From: Diogma glabrata
Taxonomy: Eukaryota; Arthropoda; Insecta; Diptera; Cylindrotomidae
Reading direction: 5' to 3'
Assembly (NCBI GenBank): GCA_963693315.1
Contig: OY856186.1
Coordinates: 385,059,865-385,123,864, forward strand
DNA: 64,000 nucleotides
The notes under the pieces were generated by a model that ran no database searches, was not told the origin of the DNA, and was given only the letters and a program-made list of their open reading frames with translations. The position numbers and the translations under genes were made by a program. Below are positions 54,352 through 64,000 of the stretch, piece after piece. Within the stretch, counting starts at the first letter, position 1; every line of letters begins with the position of its first letter.

Positions 54352-56301
54352 TTATATTGAATCGCTATTCACGATTTTATTAATGCGTCTCGGTTTTGCC
54401 GAAATCGTTTGCTCTGTTGCGATTGTAGGTTCTGTATACGTGGGGTTGTCTTCGATTGTGCGTATGTCTTCAGTAAGTCTTTCGTTTAAGTTTACTGTTT
54501 CTATTGTGTAATTTTTATTTTTTAAATTTAGTCGTTTTCTAAGTCCTTTAAAAAGTAGGACTATTGATATACAAATAAATCCGATCATTGCTATTGAGCT
54601 AAACGAAATATTTAATATTTTTACGCTTTCATTTTGACGTAATTCCCTTTCAGTTTTAATTTTTTCTAATTTTGATTCCTGTTTATTTATAGTTTGTAAC
54701 AGCTGATGAAAGTCATTTTTTCCGTCTTGAGATGTACTGATTATTGGTATTTTTAACGATTTATGTGTTAATTCGAATTCTTTAATTGAATTAAATTTAA
54801 TTTCTTCCACATCTGGGAGTTGTGGACTTGTTAGGATATGAATTCTTATGTCCTTGTTATTTTCGTATTTTAGTTGGATTCCATTTGAAGTCGCTTCACA
54901 ATTATTATATAAATATAATACAACTGTCCTATTTACATTGAGTATTGTTTGGTTATTATTTTTACATTTTATATGTATGTTAAAGCTTTCTTTAGTTATC
55001 AGTAACCATGAGTTTGGTGCATACATTCGAACTATTAGATTTTTCGGAAATTCTACTTCTTTGTATTCACATGTGTGACTACTTTGTCTAAAAGGATTAT
55101 CAAAAAGTTGGGCCAAACAACTAAATTTTTTGTCTATTATTAGTGGTGAATTTTGTTTACAAATTTTTGTTTTATATTCTTGTTTTAATAGAATTTCTTG
55201 ACACTGTTGTAATTCCGTTAAGGACGTAATTTGAAAAGTTTTTGTTTCCAGATTTGTGGCTAATATAACGTTTTGTATATCGTACGTTAGAAATGTATTT
55301 TCATGGATGAATGGTATTGGATAAGGCTTATGAAGTTTGTATTTAATGTCAGTTGGGAGTGGAATTTCAATTTTTATAATAATTTTATTCTTGAAAATTA
55401 TCGCATTTACGTGTAGTAATTGTTGAATAATTAGTGGGTTACCTATATATATACTTTGTCCTTCCTTTGTAATGTCATCTAATTCTTTCGCGATAATCGT
55501 CATGTTTAAGAAAGATGGGTGGATTTTGTTTTCCGTTAAGAAAAGTATGCCCGATATAAAGGTTGATAAGATACTTTTTATTTCGTATAATGTATTTATT
55601 ATTAAATTTGAAATTTCTATGAGATTAATTCTTTTTTCGGTCCTAATTTGCTGTTGTGCCTGTTGTATGGAAAGGATGTCGATGTCCGTATTAATTTTAT
55701 TAATTTCTGTCCAGCTAAAATTTAGATTTTTCTGAATTTCGTTGACTTTTGAAAATGTCCAATTCATGGTTGTTTTTATAATGCTCGTTTGTTGTTCTAA
55801 TAGTTTAATGTTTTCTACCCCCTCGTCTTCCAATTTTTTGACTTTATTGAATAGTAATTCTGAGTCTTCACTGTCCATTGTGCCGAATAAGGTCTTTTGT
55901 AGCTTACCAATTCCGTTAAAATAGCCTGTGCTACGTTTTGTCCTTAGTCCTAATAAATGCTTTATTTCACTCTGTAGTGTCTTTATATCGTTAATTAATA
56001 TGTTTAATTCGTGTAAAATATTTTTACAATACGGTGTACGTACTAGTTTGGAATTTCCTAAATGACAAACTTTATCTATTTCTAATTTTGACAATTCTAT
56101 TAATAATGATACATTCCTTAAATCTAATAATTCAATTCCTGTGACGATGGACCATGAACTCAAATAGAAAATTGCTTCTCCTAATTCTTCAAAAATTACT
56201 CTCCTATTGCTTACATCTTTTATTGAAAACATTGATGTAGCTGAACTGCTCGCTATTAACATTGTCCACATGATTGTATGTAGTACCATTTTATTTTCCA
56301 T
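54352..56301 (-). CDS. env: Envelope glycoprotein, baculovirus F-like
   Basis: An uninterrupted 649-codon ORF. The N-terminus has a likely signal peptide (hydrophobic residues about 6-22). A furin-type site RTKR lies at about residues 118-122. It is followed by the fusion-peptide region with the family's FN.IG..QK.LFGT.D pattern. A long helical region comes next, then a C-terminal transmembrane segment (about residues 560-582) and a basic, roughly 60-residue cytoplasmic tail. This layout (signal, cleavage site, fusion peptide, anchor) is that of insect errantivirus Env proteins, which are related to baculovirus F membrane-fusion proteins. Expression is normally by a spliced subgenomic RNA; I could not fix the splice sites. 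It starts 124 bp after the pol stop. No stop or frameshift was seen. Confidence 0.85.
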   Translation of the reverse strand: MENKMVLHTIMWTMLIASSSATSMFSIKDVSNRRVIFEELGEAIFYLSSWSIVTGIELLDLRNVSLLIELSKLEIDKVCHLGNSKLVRTPYCKNILHELNILINDIKTLQSEIKHLLGLRTKRSTGYFNGIGKLQKTLFGTMDSEDSELLFNKVKKLEDEGVENIKLLEQQTSIIKTTMNWTFSKVNEIQKNLNFSWTEINKINTDIDILSIQQAQQQIRTEKRINLIEISNLIINTLYEIKSILSTFISGILFLTENKIHPSFLNMTIIAKELDDITKEGQSIYIGNPLIIQQLLHVNAIIFKNKIIIKIEIPLPTDIKYKLHKPYPIPFIHENTFLTYDIQNVILATNLETKTFQITSLTELQQCQEILLKQEYKTKICKQNSPLIIDKKFSCLAQLFDNPFRQSSHTCEYKEVEFPKNLIVRMYAPNSWLLITKESFNIHIKCKNNNQTILNVNRTVVLYLYNNCEATSNGIQLKYENNKDIRIHILTSPQLPDVEEIKFNSIKEFELTHKSLKIPIISTSQDGKNDFHQLLQTINKQESKLEKIKTERELRQNESVKILNISFSSIAMIGFICISIVLLFKGLRKRLNLKNKNYTIETVNLNERLTEDIRTIEDNPTYTEPTIATEQTISAKPRRINKIVNSDSI

Positions 56302-56425
56302 CCTGTAAAAAATAATTGTTGAAATGTTTTCGTGTGTGGTGTTAGACTTGACTGTGTTATTAATCCTTATAAAATTTTGAATTTTTATTTTCCAATTATT
56401 GATTGATTTAAAATAAATGTATAGA

Positions 56426-58945
56426 TTATTCGTTTGCTAGTTTCAACCTGTTAAAGTGTATAACTTTACTTCTATTTTTAATTTTTATAGTAGTACAATT
56501 TACTGGTCCATTAATTTTTATGACCTCATATGGCCCAATCCAATTTTCTGATAATTTATTTTTCTTTGCTTCGTTTTTTACATATACTTTGTCTCCTACC
56601 TGAAAATTTATGGGGTTTACGTATCTGTCATAATATTTTTTATTTGTTTCTTTTGATTTCCTTAAAAATTCTTTGTTAATTAAATTTGCCATCTGGGTCT
56701 TATGCTTTACTATATAAAAATAATTCTCGTTATTATAGATTGGACTTGGTGGTTCCTTTAAGTTTGTTGGTAGTGTAATATTGAAGCCGAATAAACATTC
56801 CATTGGAGTTAATTTTGAACGGCTGTTAGGTGTGTTGTTGTGTACGAATGCTGCTTGTCTTAACCATTGGTCCCAGTTTTGTTGATCATGTTGTACGAAA
56901 TTTCTTAGGTATTCTCCTAGCGGTCTACGACTTCTCTCTAGTATACCGTTTGCTTGTGGATGATATGCAGTTGTTTCGATCTTTTTTATTTTTAAGAATT
57001 TGCAGACTTGTTTAAATACGTCACTTGTGAAATTAGAACCTTGGTCTGTTAATAAGACTTTAGGTATTCCGAATCTTGAAACTATTTCGTCATAAAAAAT
57101 TTTGGCCACTGTATTTGCTTCTGCATCTGGCATTGGATAACAATCGAAAAATCGTGTTAATTCGTCTTGGAAAGTGAGTATGTATTTATTTCCACTGTGT
57201 GTTGTTGGTAGTGGTCCTACCATATCTAGAAATACTTTATCGAAAGCTCTTTCTGGTATTTTCGAAATTTGCATAGGCATTTTACAAAGTTTTGAAGTTT
57301 TATTTTTCTGGCATTTTTGACATTTTTTTACGTAATTTTTTATGTCGTTTATCATGTTACGCCATTTGTACTCTTTTGCAATTCTCAGATATGTCCTTTG
57401 TGCTCCTTGGTGACCTCCTAGAGGGGAGTCATGATAATCCTTTAAGATTTGAATAATGTCTTCTTGTGCTGTGAGACGTCTAATTTTAACATATTCTTCT
57501 TCTGAGTTTTCCCACTCATCTTCTGATTCAATTGATATTGTTTGTTCTTTTGAGGCTGGAACAATTTCTGCGATATTTTCTGGTCTTTGGCTGGTTTCTT
57601 CGTTGCTTGTATCATTTATTTTCTTTGCTGCTTGCGCTCTTGTAATTGCCAGAACTTTGTGTGTTTCGTTTTCTTCATCCATGTTTCCCTCGTTGTTGGG
57701 TATTCTACTTAATGTATCAGCATTTTGGTTAGTTTTACCTGGTTTATATTGTATTTCGTAGTCGTATTCCATAAGTTTGATGCTAAATCTGGCGATTTTC
57801 GAATTAGGATGCGAAATGTTTATTGCACCTTTTAGAGGTTTGTGATCTGTGTAAATAGTGAATTTTCTTCCATAAAGATAACATCTGAAGGTTTTTACTG
57901 CCCATACTATGGCTAGTAATTCCTTTTCTATTGCTGAATATCTTCTCTCCGCGTCGTTTAATGATCTACTTGCATAAGCAATGGGTTTATCTGAATTTAC
58001 TATACCTTGTGAAAGTATACCTCCTAATGCCGTGTTGCTCGCGTCTGTCGTTACTAAAAATGGTTTTTCGAAATCAGGGTACATTAAAATTGGAGGGTTA
58101 ATTAAAAGGTTTTTTAAAATTTCGAACGCGTTTTGGCATTCTTCTGTCCATTTAAATTTATTATTTTTTCGTAATAGTTTGTTTATGGGTTCCGCGATTT
58201 TCGCGAACCCTTCTATGAATTTTCTATAATAATTTGCAAACCCTAAAAATGATTGAGTTTGTCTTACCGTTCTTGGAATCGGATAATGTTTAATTTTTTC
58301 TATTCTGCTTGGGTCTGGTAATACCCCGTTTTCCGTGCACTGATGTCCTAGATAAACTATTTCTTTTCTTAGAAATTGGCACTTTTCTAATTTTACTTTC
58401 AAATTAAATTTTCGTAATCGGTCAAATACCTTAATTAGCTTTTCATTATGGTTTTCTAAGTCTCTTCCGTATATTACAATGTCGTCCAGATATACATAAC
58501 ATTCGATCCCCTGTAGACCTGTCAGAATGTTGTTCATGATTCGTTGAAATGTGGCTGGTGCTCCGGTAAGTCCGAATGGCATCCTTACGAACTCGTAATG
58601 TCCAAATGCTGTACTGAATGCGGTTTTTTCACGGTCCGCTTCATCCACTAGAACCTGGTGGTATCCATCTGCTAAATCCAATGTTGTGAAATATCTTGAA
58701 TAGCCAATTTGGTCAAGAATTTCTTCAATTCGTGGTAACGGGTAGGCATCGCCTAAAGTTATTCTATTTAATTTACGAAAATCGATCACAATACGGAACT
58801 TCTTCGTATTATCGGTCGAACGTTTTTCTACTACGAGTAATGGCGCATTCCAAGGACTCATTGACTGTTGGACTATTCCCTGTTCTAACATCTGTTGGAT
58901 TTGTGTGTTAATTTCTCTTCTTTGTGTTTCAGGTAGTCTATACAT
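56426..58945 (-). pseudogene. pol: Errantivirus-like Pol: RT, RNase H, integrase
   Basis: An 839-codon open stretch from the Met at MYRLPETQRR; the same frame is open for about 54 more codons upstream, to the TGA at 59108-59110. RT motifs include VVEKRSTDNTKKFRIVIDFR, a TTLDLADGYHQ palm segment and the catalytic YVYLDDIVIYG (near 58490). RNase H has ALGGILSQG and YTDHKPL. Integrase shows the HHCC finger (HDSPLGGHQG...CQKCQKNK), the DDE core with Asp in LDMVGP, Asp in LTDQGSNF and Glu in NGILERSR, and a C-terminal NWIGPYEV motif. All catalytic residues are present. It is cut off from protease only by the single in-frame stop, hence the pseudogene label. Confidence 0.9.
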
Positions 58946-59107
58946 CTTCTGGTTGATCGGAGCTATGTTGGGTTGTACTATAATTTTATGTTTTAATACT
59001 TCTGTATATGTTAGTTGGTCATTTGGTAAATGAAATATGTCTGAATATTCACGACAAATGTTTCTAATGGATAGTCTTTCGTCTTCTGATAATGTTTCAT
59101 CTAATTT

Positions 59108-61405
59108 TCATTGATCTAAGATTTGCTTTTTCCGAATAAACTGTGTTGAATTTTCGTAAACATTAGTGTTTAAATTTAAAATTTTTGGAATTTGTGGTAA
59201 TTCTGTATTTTCGATTTCGTAATTTGAAAACTTATGTATTTCTGGTTCGTAATTTTCTAGTATTTCATCTTCTTCGTTCGCGTTTAAGAAGCCTAGAATG
59301 ATTTCTGAATCTTTAGGTTCCGTGATTACGTTTGCTGCGTATACACCTTTCTTAATTTCTTTTGAGAAACATATTAATGTTTCTTCTGGATCATTTTCTA
59401 ATTTAAATTTTAGTGCTATTTTAGACCTTTTGGGAATTACTATATTTTTTATTTCTGAAAGTCTTACTTCATTAGATATCATATTCGTTGAAATTTTTTT
59501 GTTTATATTTACTTCAGTAGTATTTTTCATTATGTTATTATGATTTGGGTCTCCAGTTTCAGTGAAAGACATTTCTGTTGAATAGTTTTCGTTATTTACT
59601 ATTTTTGTATGATAATTTTTTTCTGGAATCTGACCTTGATTACTGCAATCTGTAATATTTTCATTATCATGTGTTATGTCATAAAATTGAAATAGTCCAA
59701 GTTCGTTTTTGTTTCTTGAAATTTGATCGGAATCAGTAATTGGGTTAAGGATGGATGTTTGTTGTTTTGTCACAGTTTTACAATTTTCTTTTAGTTTGTT
59801 TTTATGAATGGAATTCTTGTGTAATATTTGTTTGCTTTGAATTATATTGTTGTTGTTGTCGTTAGTTATGTTTGTATGATTACAAATATTTTGTGAATAT
59901 GATCTATTTAAGATAGAAATGTTTTCAATTTTTGTATTCGGTATGTTTTGGTTTATGTTAATTTCTTCATTTGTTTTTTGATTAGGTTTTATCACGTATG
60001 AATTGTGTTGAATAGATTTGTAGTTTTTTGATGAAATTATCGGGGTTATGTCGTATAGCGAGTTTTGTGGATTTGAATTAGGAATTGCGGATGAATTCAT
60101 TGCGTTCGGTTGATCGTTTGTATTTGTTGCATAGATAATTGGTGTGTTAATTATATTTGGAATTGAATTATTTGTAATTGTTTCGTTATTATCATTATAT
60201 GTGTTCGTATTAGAATCGTATGAATTGGTATCGTGATCTTTAATATTTTGATTGGAATTATTTGTTTCCGTAATATAATTGTATGTATTCGTATTAGAAT
60301 CGTATGAATTAGTATCGTTTTTCTTGGAATTATTAATTTCCGTAAAATAATTGTATGTATTCGTATTAGAATCGTGTGAATGAGTGTCGTGATTTTTAAT
60401 ATTTTGATTGGAATTATTTGTTTCCGTAATATAATTGTATGTATTCGTATTAGAATCGTATGAATTAGTATCGTTTTTCTTGGAATTATTTCTTTCCGTA
60501 TTATAATTGTATGTATTCGTATTAGAATCGTATGAATTAGTATCGTGATTTTTAATATTTTGATTGGAATTATTTGTTTCCGTAATATAATTGTATGTAT
60601 TCGTATTATATTTATTATTACTTAAATCTAAATTTAGAAGAGTATTAGGATTTTCAACGGTTTTAATAATTTGTATTTTTTCTACTATACAGTCAGATGT
60701 TGGTTCTTTGCTACGGTTTTGTAACTGAGCCCCAATCTCAGAGAAGTTCGAGTCTCTAATACGATTGTAAATTTGAACTGGTCGTTTCTGAATACAATTA
60801 TCAACCCCACTATCAGAGATGTTCGCGTCTAAGATATCATGGGTTATTTGAACTGTTTTTTCAGTATGTTGATTATTTGTATCAGAAAATGTTCGTTCAG
60901 CTTTAAACTCCCGATTAAGTATGTAGTTTCCATATCCGTTAAATGGAATCGTAATATGTTGCGAAGGTTTTTCCAAATACATTTCTAACTTATTATTAAT
61001 GTTGTCAATTACCGTTCTGTTGTTTAGGAAGTCTCTTCCTAGAATTCCGTCTGTTTCTATGTTCAAATTGTTTGCTACTATATGGAAATTGCAATTGCCG
61101 TTTAGGCTGTTAAACAATAAACCCTGGGTTACTCCTAGAGTTGTTAAAATTTGATTGTCTATCCCTGTGAATTTTGTTTGATTTTCTACTGAATATGTTG
61201 TTCCTACTTTAATTGAATTATATTTTAATAATGAGATATCTGCTCCTGTATCTTTTAAAAATTTTGCATAATTTGTTTTTGCAATGTTTAAAGGTAAAAT
61301 TATAATGGGTGACGGATGTGGTTGGATAGACTGAAGGTTTGAAATGGTTGGATATTTTTTGACGGTATTGGCATTATATCTTCCTCCGTTACTCGAGGTT
61401 TGCAT
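59108..61405 (-). pseudogene. pol: Errantivirus-like Pol N-part: protease and long Asn-rich spacer
   Basis: A 765-codon frame in the same frame as the RT ORF downstream, ending at an in-frame TGA (59108-59110). It overlaps the end of gag by about 105 bp in a different frame, so ribosomal frameshifting is expected. The protease active site is KDTGADISLL (Asp near residue 52), with the second motif ETDGILGRDFL near 113-124. Then follows an unusually long region (about residues 150-640) rich in Asn, Thr, Ser and Ile. It includes tandem repeats at nucleotides 60185-60610 with alternating units NTYNYITETNNSNQN and NTYNY-TE-NNSKKNDTNS. No such expansion is usual between protease and RT. The last 120 residues (KIALKFKLENDPEETLI...) look like the ordinary protease-RT connector. 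Confidence 0.85.
60185..60610 (-). repeat. In-frame tandem repeats coding an Asn-rich spacer
   Basis: Alternating units of about 84 and 72 bp (compound period about 156 bp), each with GTATTCGTATTAGAATCGTA. All unit lengths are multiples of three, so the reading frame is kept. Units differ by few bases, so the expansion is recent. Confidence 0.88.
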
Positions 61406-62859
61406 AATCCTGAAGGACCTGGTACTCCTTCCGGTAAGGTTGGTAGTTGGTTGTTGGTACTATAAAATGAAGGTGGTTCTGTAATCACCCTTACGTTTTG
61501 AGGCGCTTCGGCTCTGTCTTTACTAGGGTTTTGGTTTCCCCTATATTGGTTTTGGTATTGATTTTGCGTGTTATTAAAATTTGGTTTGAAATTATTTTGC
61601 GGTCTAAAGTCATTTTGGGGTCTGTAGTTGTTTTGCGGTTTATTATTATTTTGCGGGCGAAAATTATTGTTGAACATTGGTGGTTTAGAGAAATCGAAAA
61701 ATTGTGGGAAATTGGACCTTGGTACTGCTGTGTTTCGAGTAGTTGGTCGAATAACATTCGGGTATTGTGATCTGTAATTGTTAAAATTGTTTTGGTAGTT
61801 TGGAATATTGTTATTGATTATAAAATTTTCGTCGTTACTTGTGTAGTTGTTGTTTGGTCTATGCTTGTTAATTCTCGGGCAGCTTGTGTGTAGGTGCCCA
61901 TAATTCTTGCAAAATACACAAAATAATGCTTTTTGTCTCGTTCGACATTCATTGATTGTTTGCCCTTTTCTTGTACAGAACCAGCAGTACCACTGGTTCG
62001 CGTCATGCCAGTATTCTTTTAAATTTATTTGTCGTCTTGGTGTGCCTACGAAATCTTTACTTTTTTCATTATCTGGTAGCGTCTGCTCTAGGAGCTTTGC
62101 CCTTTTGATCGCTACTTCCAAATTTTCCGGCCTGTTTGTTGCAAATGACATTTTGATCATATCGGATTTATTACCCGTCAAAAAAGCTTCCATTGCTTGC
62201 CCAGTTATTTCCAAAAGTAAGGTTTTATTTTGTTCTTCTGTGTATTTTTGTTTATACCATTTTTTCGTGTCGCCAATCAGTCGTTGTAATCGTTCCGAGA
62301 ATGATGAGACGTCTTCGTCTCTTTCTTGTTTACATCTGTTAATTTCTCTAATGAAATTTCGTTCCGGTGTGTTATTTATGTATCTGTTTTCGATGTGGAA
62401 CCTTAAATTTTCGTAGGTTTTTATGTCCAGGTCGTAAATCATATCGCATGCTGGATATAGAATTTTGTCTAATACCATATCGAAGAAGAAACCCTTGTCT
62501 TCTTCCTCGATTCGATTTAATGCTCGGTCACAAGTGTCTATAAATTGTCTGGCTTTCGCCCTTGGGTTGTCTTCTGCATTGCCCGAAAATATGGGAATAT
62601 TAGTCATGAGTGCCAGTACTTCGGAATAATTTGTTTTGCGTTCTACCATTGTGTTTGTTAGTGTGTGTTTTTGTGTTCTGAAATGTGATGGTCCCGCAGT
62701 AGGTTCGTTTTTTAGGTCGTTAATTATTGAGTCTAGTGTGTTATTTATTTTTTCGAAACCTTTACTAATGTTTCTGTTTGATTTCTTTTTTGGTATAAGG
62801 TCAGAGTCAGAGTAAGTCCGGTTTCTAGTTTCCCTTACAATGTTGTCTTTTTTAGACAT
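61300..62859 (-). CDS. gag: Errantivirus-like Gag
   Basis: A 519-codon uninterrupted ORF starting MSKKDNIVRETRNRT. The basic N-terminus is followed by the Gag core (residues about 85-270; IPIFSGNAEDNPRAKARQFI, then YENLRFHIENRYINN). Two zinc-knuckle-like motifs follow at about residues 295-330: CWFCTRKGQTINEC, in which the usual His is Gln, and a normal CVFCKNYGHLHTSC. The C-terminus is Asn/Gln/Pro-rich with FRPQNN-type repeats (residues about 400-450). Gag assembles the particle and binds the RNA. It is followed by the pol frame, which overlaps its 3' end. Confidence 0.87.
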   Translation of the reverse strand: MSKKDNIVRETRNRTYSDSDLIPKKKSNRNISKGFEKINNTLDSIINDLKNEPTAGPSHFRTQKHTLTNTMVERKTNYSEVLALMTNIPIFSGNAEDNPRAKARQFIDTCDRALNRIEEEDKGFFFDMVLDKILYPACDMIYDLDIKTYENLRFHIENRYINNTPERNFIREINRCKQERDEDVSSFSERLQRLIGDTKKWYKQKYTEEQNKTLLLEITGQAMEAFLTGNKSDMIKMSFATNRPENLEVAIKRAKLLEQTLPDNEKSKDFVGTPRRQINLKEYWHDANQWYCWFCTRKGQTINECRTRQKALFCVFCKNYGHLHTSCPRINKHRPNNNYTSNDENFIINNNIPNYQNNFNNYRSQYPNVIRPTTRNTAVPRSNFPQFFDFSKPPMFNNNFRPQNNNKPQNNYRPQNDFRPQNNFKPNFNNTQNQYQNQYRGNQNPSKDRAEAPQNVRVITEPPSFYSTNNQLPTLPEGVPGPSGLCKPRVTEEDIMPIPSKNIQPFQTFSLSNHIRHPL

Positions 62860-63799
62860 AAAATTTTATAGTGAGTTTTTTTTTTTTGCGCAAACGACCG
62901 ACAAGGGAAAACTGTATAACCTTGTGTTTTGTTAAACGGTAACCGAGAAAAAAAAAGTAAATAAAAATAATTTTCTGCCTTTCGTTAAATAATTCTTGTA
63001 ACAACCATCAATATTAATTTGGTTGTAAATTCTGATTTTTATATCAGATCGTTTTTGTAAAAAAAATTAGTTAACACATATATTTATTTTCCTAAAATTG
63101 TGTAAAAATAAATTTGTGATAATATATATATATTTATATTTAAAAAATTTTATATACGTAAAATATATTTAGTTAAAAAAAATTTTATTTTATATAGTTT
63201 CAATAGGGAAAAATTGTATTTTATATGTTTTTACTGAAAAAATTTTTTCAATAGTAAACTGCAATACGTATATTTTCAATTTGAATTTCGCAATCAATTT
63301 AAAAAGTTTAATTAAAAAATAAAAAAGAAATGTGTAAGTTTTCTGACCTTAAAATTTATTTAATTTAAATTAATTCTTGAGGAAGTTGATGAAATTGTAG
63401 AGTTTGTTGTTTTAAATTTTTTGTTTTTAATTTGTATTGATGGGGTCCCCTTGATGGCCCTGTTGACGTTGATAATGATGTGGTTATTGCAGTGTAACCA
63501 ATGTAGGACACTCCTAGATGTGTCTGATGTATGATGATCGATAAATTCAATGTAAATTGTTAAATTCTGCTTTTATTTTAGCTGTATAATTTAATGATTG
63601 ATGGGGTCCCTTGATGACCTGTACTTGTTGAAAATGATGGGTTATTGAAGTCTAACCAACGTAGGACACTCCTAGATGTGTCTGGTGATTTAAATAAATT
63701 TGACGAAATTCGTCAAATAATTGAATTTTTGATTTTTGAAAATTTTTTGTTTTGTTTTTGGATTGTAGATTCCTCCTATGAGTCTCCTGCCTCAATATT
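62860..63799 (-). other. Errantivirus-like 5' leader
   Basis: About 940 bp between PBS and gag. A block at about 63430-63525 recurs at about 63599-63685 (shared GTAGGACACTCCTAGATGTG and GATGGGGTCCC), a diverged tandem duplication of about 165-bp period. It could hold packaging signals or a splice donor, but none could be assigned. Confidence 0.6.
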
Positions 63800-63810
63800 C
63801 GGCTGCGCCA
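63800..63810 (-). promoter_or_regulatory. Primer binding site, tRNA-Ser type
   Basis: On the element strand TGGCGCAGCCG follows two bases after the 5' LTR end. It matches the 3' end of an insect tRNA-Ser (CGGCTGCGCCA) as I recall it. The match covers 11 bases and then diverges. Serine tRNA priming is known for errantiviruses of the 17.6/297/ZAM group. Confidence 0.7.
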
Positions 63811-63812
63811 AT

Positions 63813-64000
63813 TGTAGGGGGTTCAGAACTACCGGTTTCGTGTGATGGTGGTTCTAAAACTACCTGTTGATCTAATTATCACGGACTGGGACTAGCTGCG
63901 TCAATCGTTGAGTTTTGTATGCCCTTTTCCTAGTCACTTATTTCGAAAAATTAGATACTCTTACCTGGTGTCCAACGTTGGTTTCTGCAGACTTCTTGGT
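63813..64000 (-). repeat. Errantivirus-like 5' LTR (partial)
   Basis: The first 188 bp on the plus strand match 52350-52530; the rest lies past the window. Confidence 0.93.

Larger units (their letters stand above)
52350..64000 (-). mobile_element. Errantivirus-like Ty3/gypsy element with env, incomplete at window end
   Basis: More than 11.6 kb on the minus strand: 5' LTR from 63813 beyond the window end, tRNA-Ser-like PBS, leader, gag (62859-61300), pol (protease frame 61405-59108, then RT-RNase H-integrase to 56426), env (56301-54352), PPT and 3' LTR (53972-52350). Three ORFs including a baculovirus-F-like envelope define insect errantiviruses. The 3' LTR lacks about 11 bases found in the 5' LTR (near 63821). 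One in-frame TGA divides pol. The target was a Jockey-like LINE. Confidence 0.92.

Overview
This is an AT-rich stretch of an arthropod (most likely insect) nuclear genome made almost entirely of transposable elements. I see no host gene, tRNA, rRNA or CRISPR array. The evidence is a full set of animal retroelements: BEL/Pao, two Ty3/gypsy elements (one carrying a baculovirus-F-like envelope gene, as insect errantiviruses do), LINEs of several clades and a Penelope-like element. With them are a DNA transposon with TA target duplications, many long inverted-repeat (foldback) elements and very long (TA)n tracts, one of which runs into a 200-base assembly gap. The species cannot be named from the sequence.

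Layout. 1-9361: gene-free AT-rich DNA with foldback elements (2289-3202, 4976-5863, 6787-6966, 7989-8422, 8971-9127) and a four-copy poly-C-bearing tandem repeat (8427-8938). 9362-23800: a (TA)n tract split by a minus-strand BEL/Pao retrotransposon (9621-23075) with about 2.35 kb LTRs. Each LTR is largely a 49-bp minisatellite. A PBS matching tRNA-Tyr and a PPT are visible, and the coding region is frameshifted and lacks the RNase H segment. 23801-24000: Ns. 24001-26635: a truncated LINE (FP-like ORF1 plus endonuclease), a foldback element and another (TA)n tract. 26636-30235: no genes, two palindromes.

30236-40440: a minus-strand I-like LINE (ORF1 with zinc knuckle; ORF2 with endonuclease, RT, RNase H and CCHC) that carries three later insertions. 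These are a 3.2 kb TA-flanked DNA transposon with a decayed passenger gene of unknown function (31724-34957), a 5'-truncated Penelope-like element with an inverted partial copy and hammerhead-like motifs (36153-37880), and a 159-bp MITE (38651-38809). 41780-48697: a complete minus-strand Ty3/gypsy element with 311-bp LTRs that look identical and a GCTT target duplication, but an interrupted gag and a frameshift in the integrase C-terminus. 48806-52347: foldback elements and a Jockey-like RT remnant. 52350 to past the window end: a minus-strand errantivirus-like element with gag, pol and an intact env ORF. Its pol carries a large Asn-rich repeat-bearing spacer and one in-frame TGA.

How the parts relate. 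The window is a nested-insertion record. The LTR elements each keep LTR, PBS, PPT and gag/pol architecture on the minus strand, with LTRs that look young but coding regions that are broken. This suggests mobilisation in trans, or small assembly errors in some places. The most unusual items are the passenger gene in the TA-flanked transposon, a 72-bp identical segment shared by two unrelated retroelements, the minisatellite LTRs and the expanded errantiviral pol spacer.
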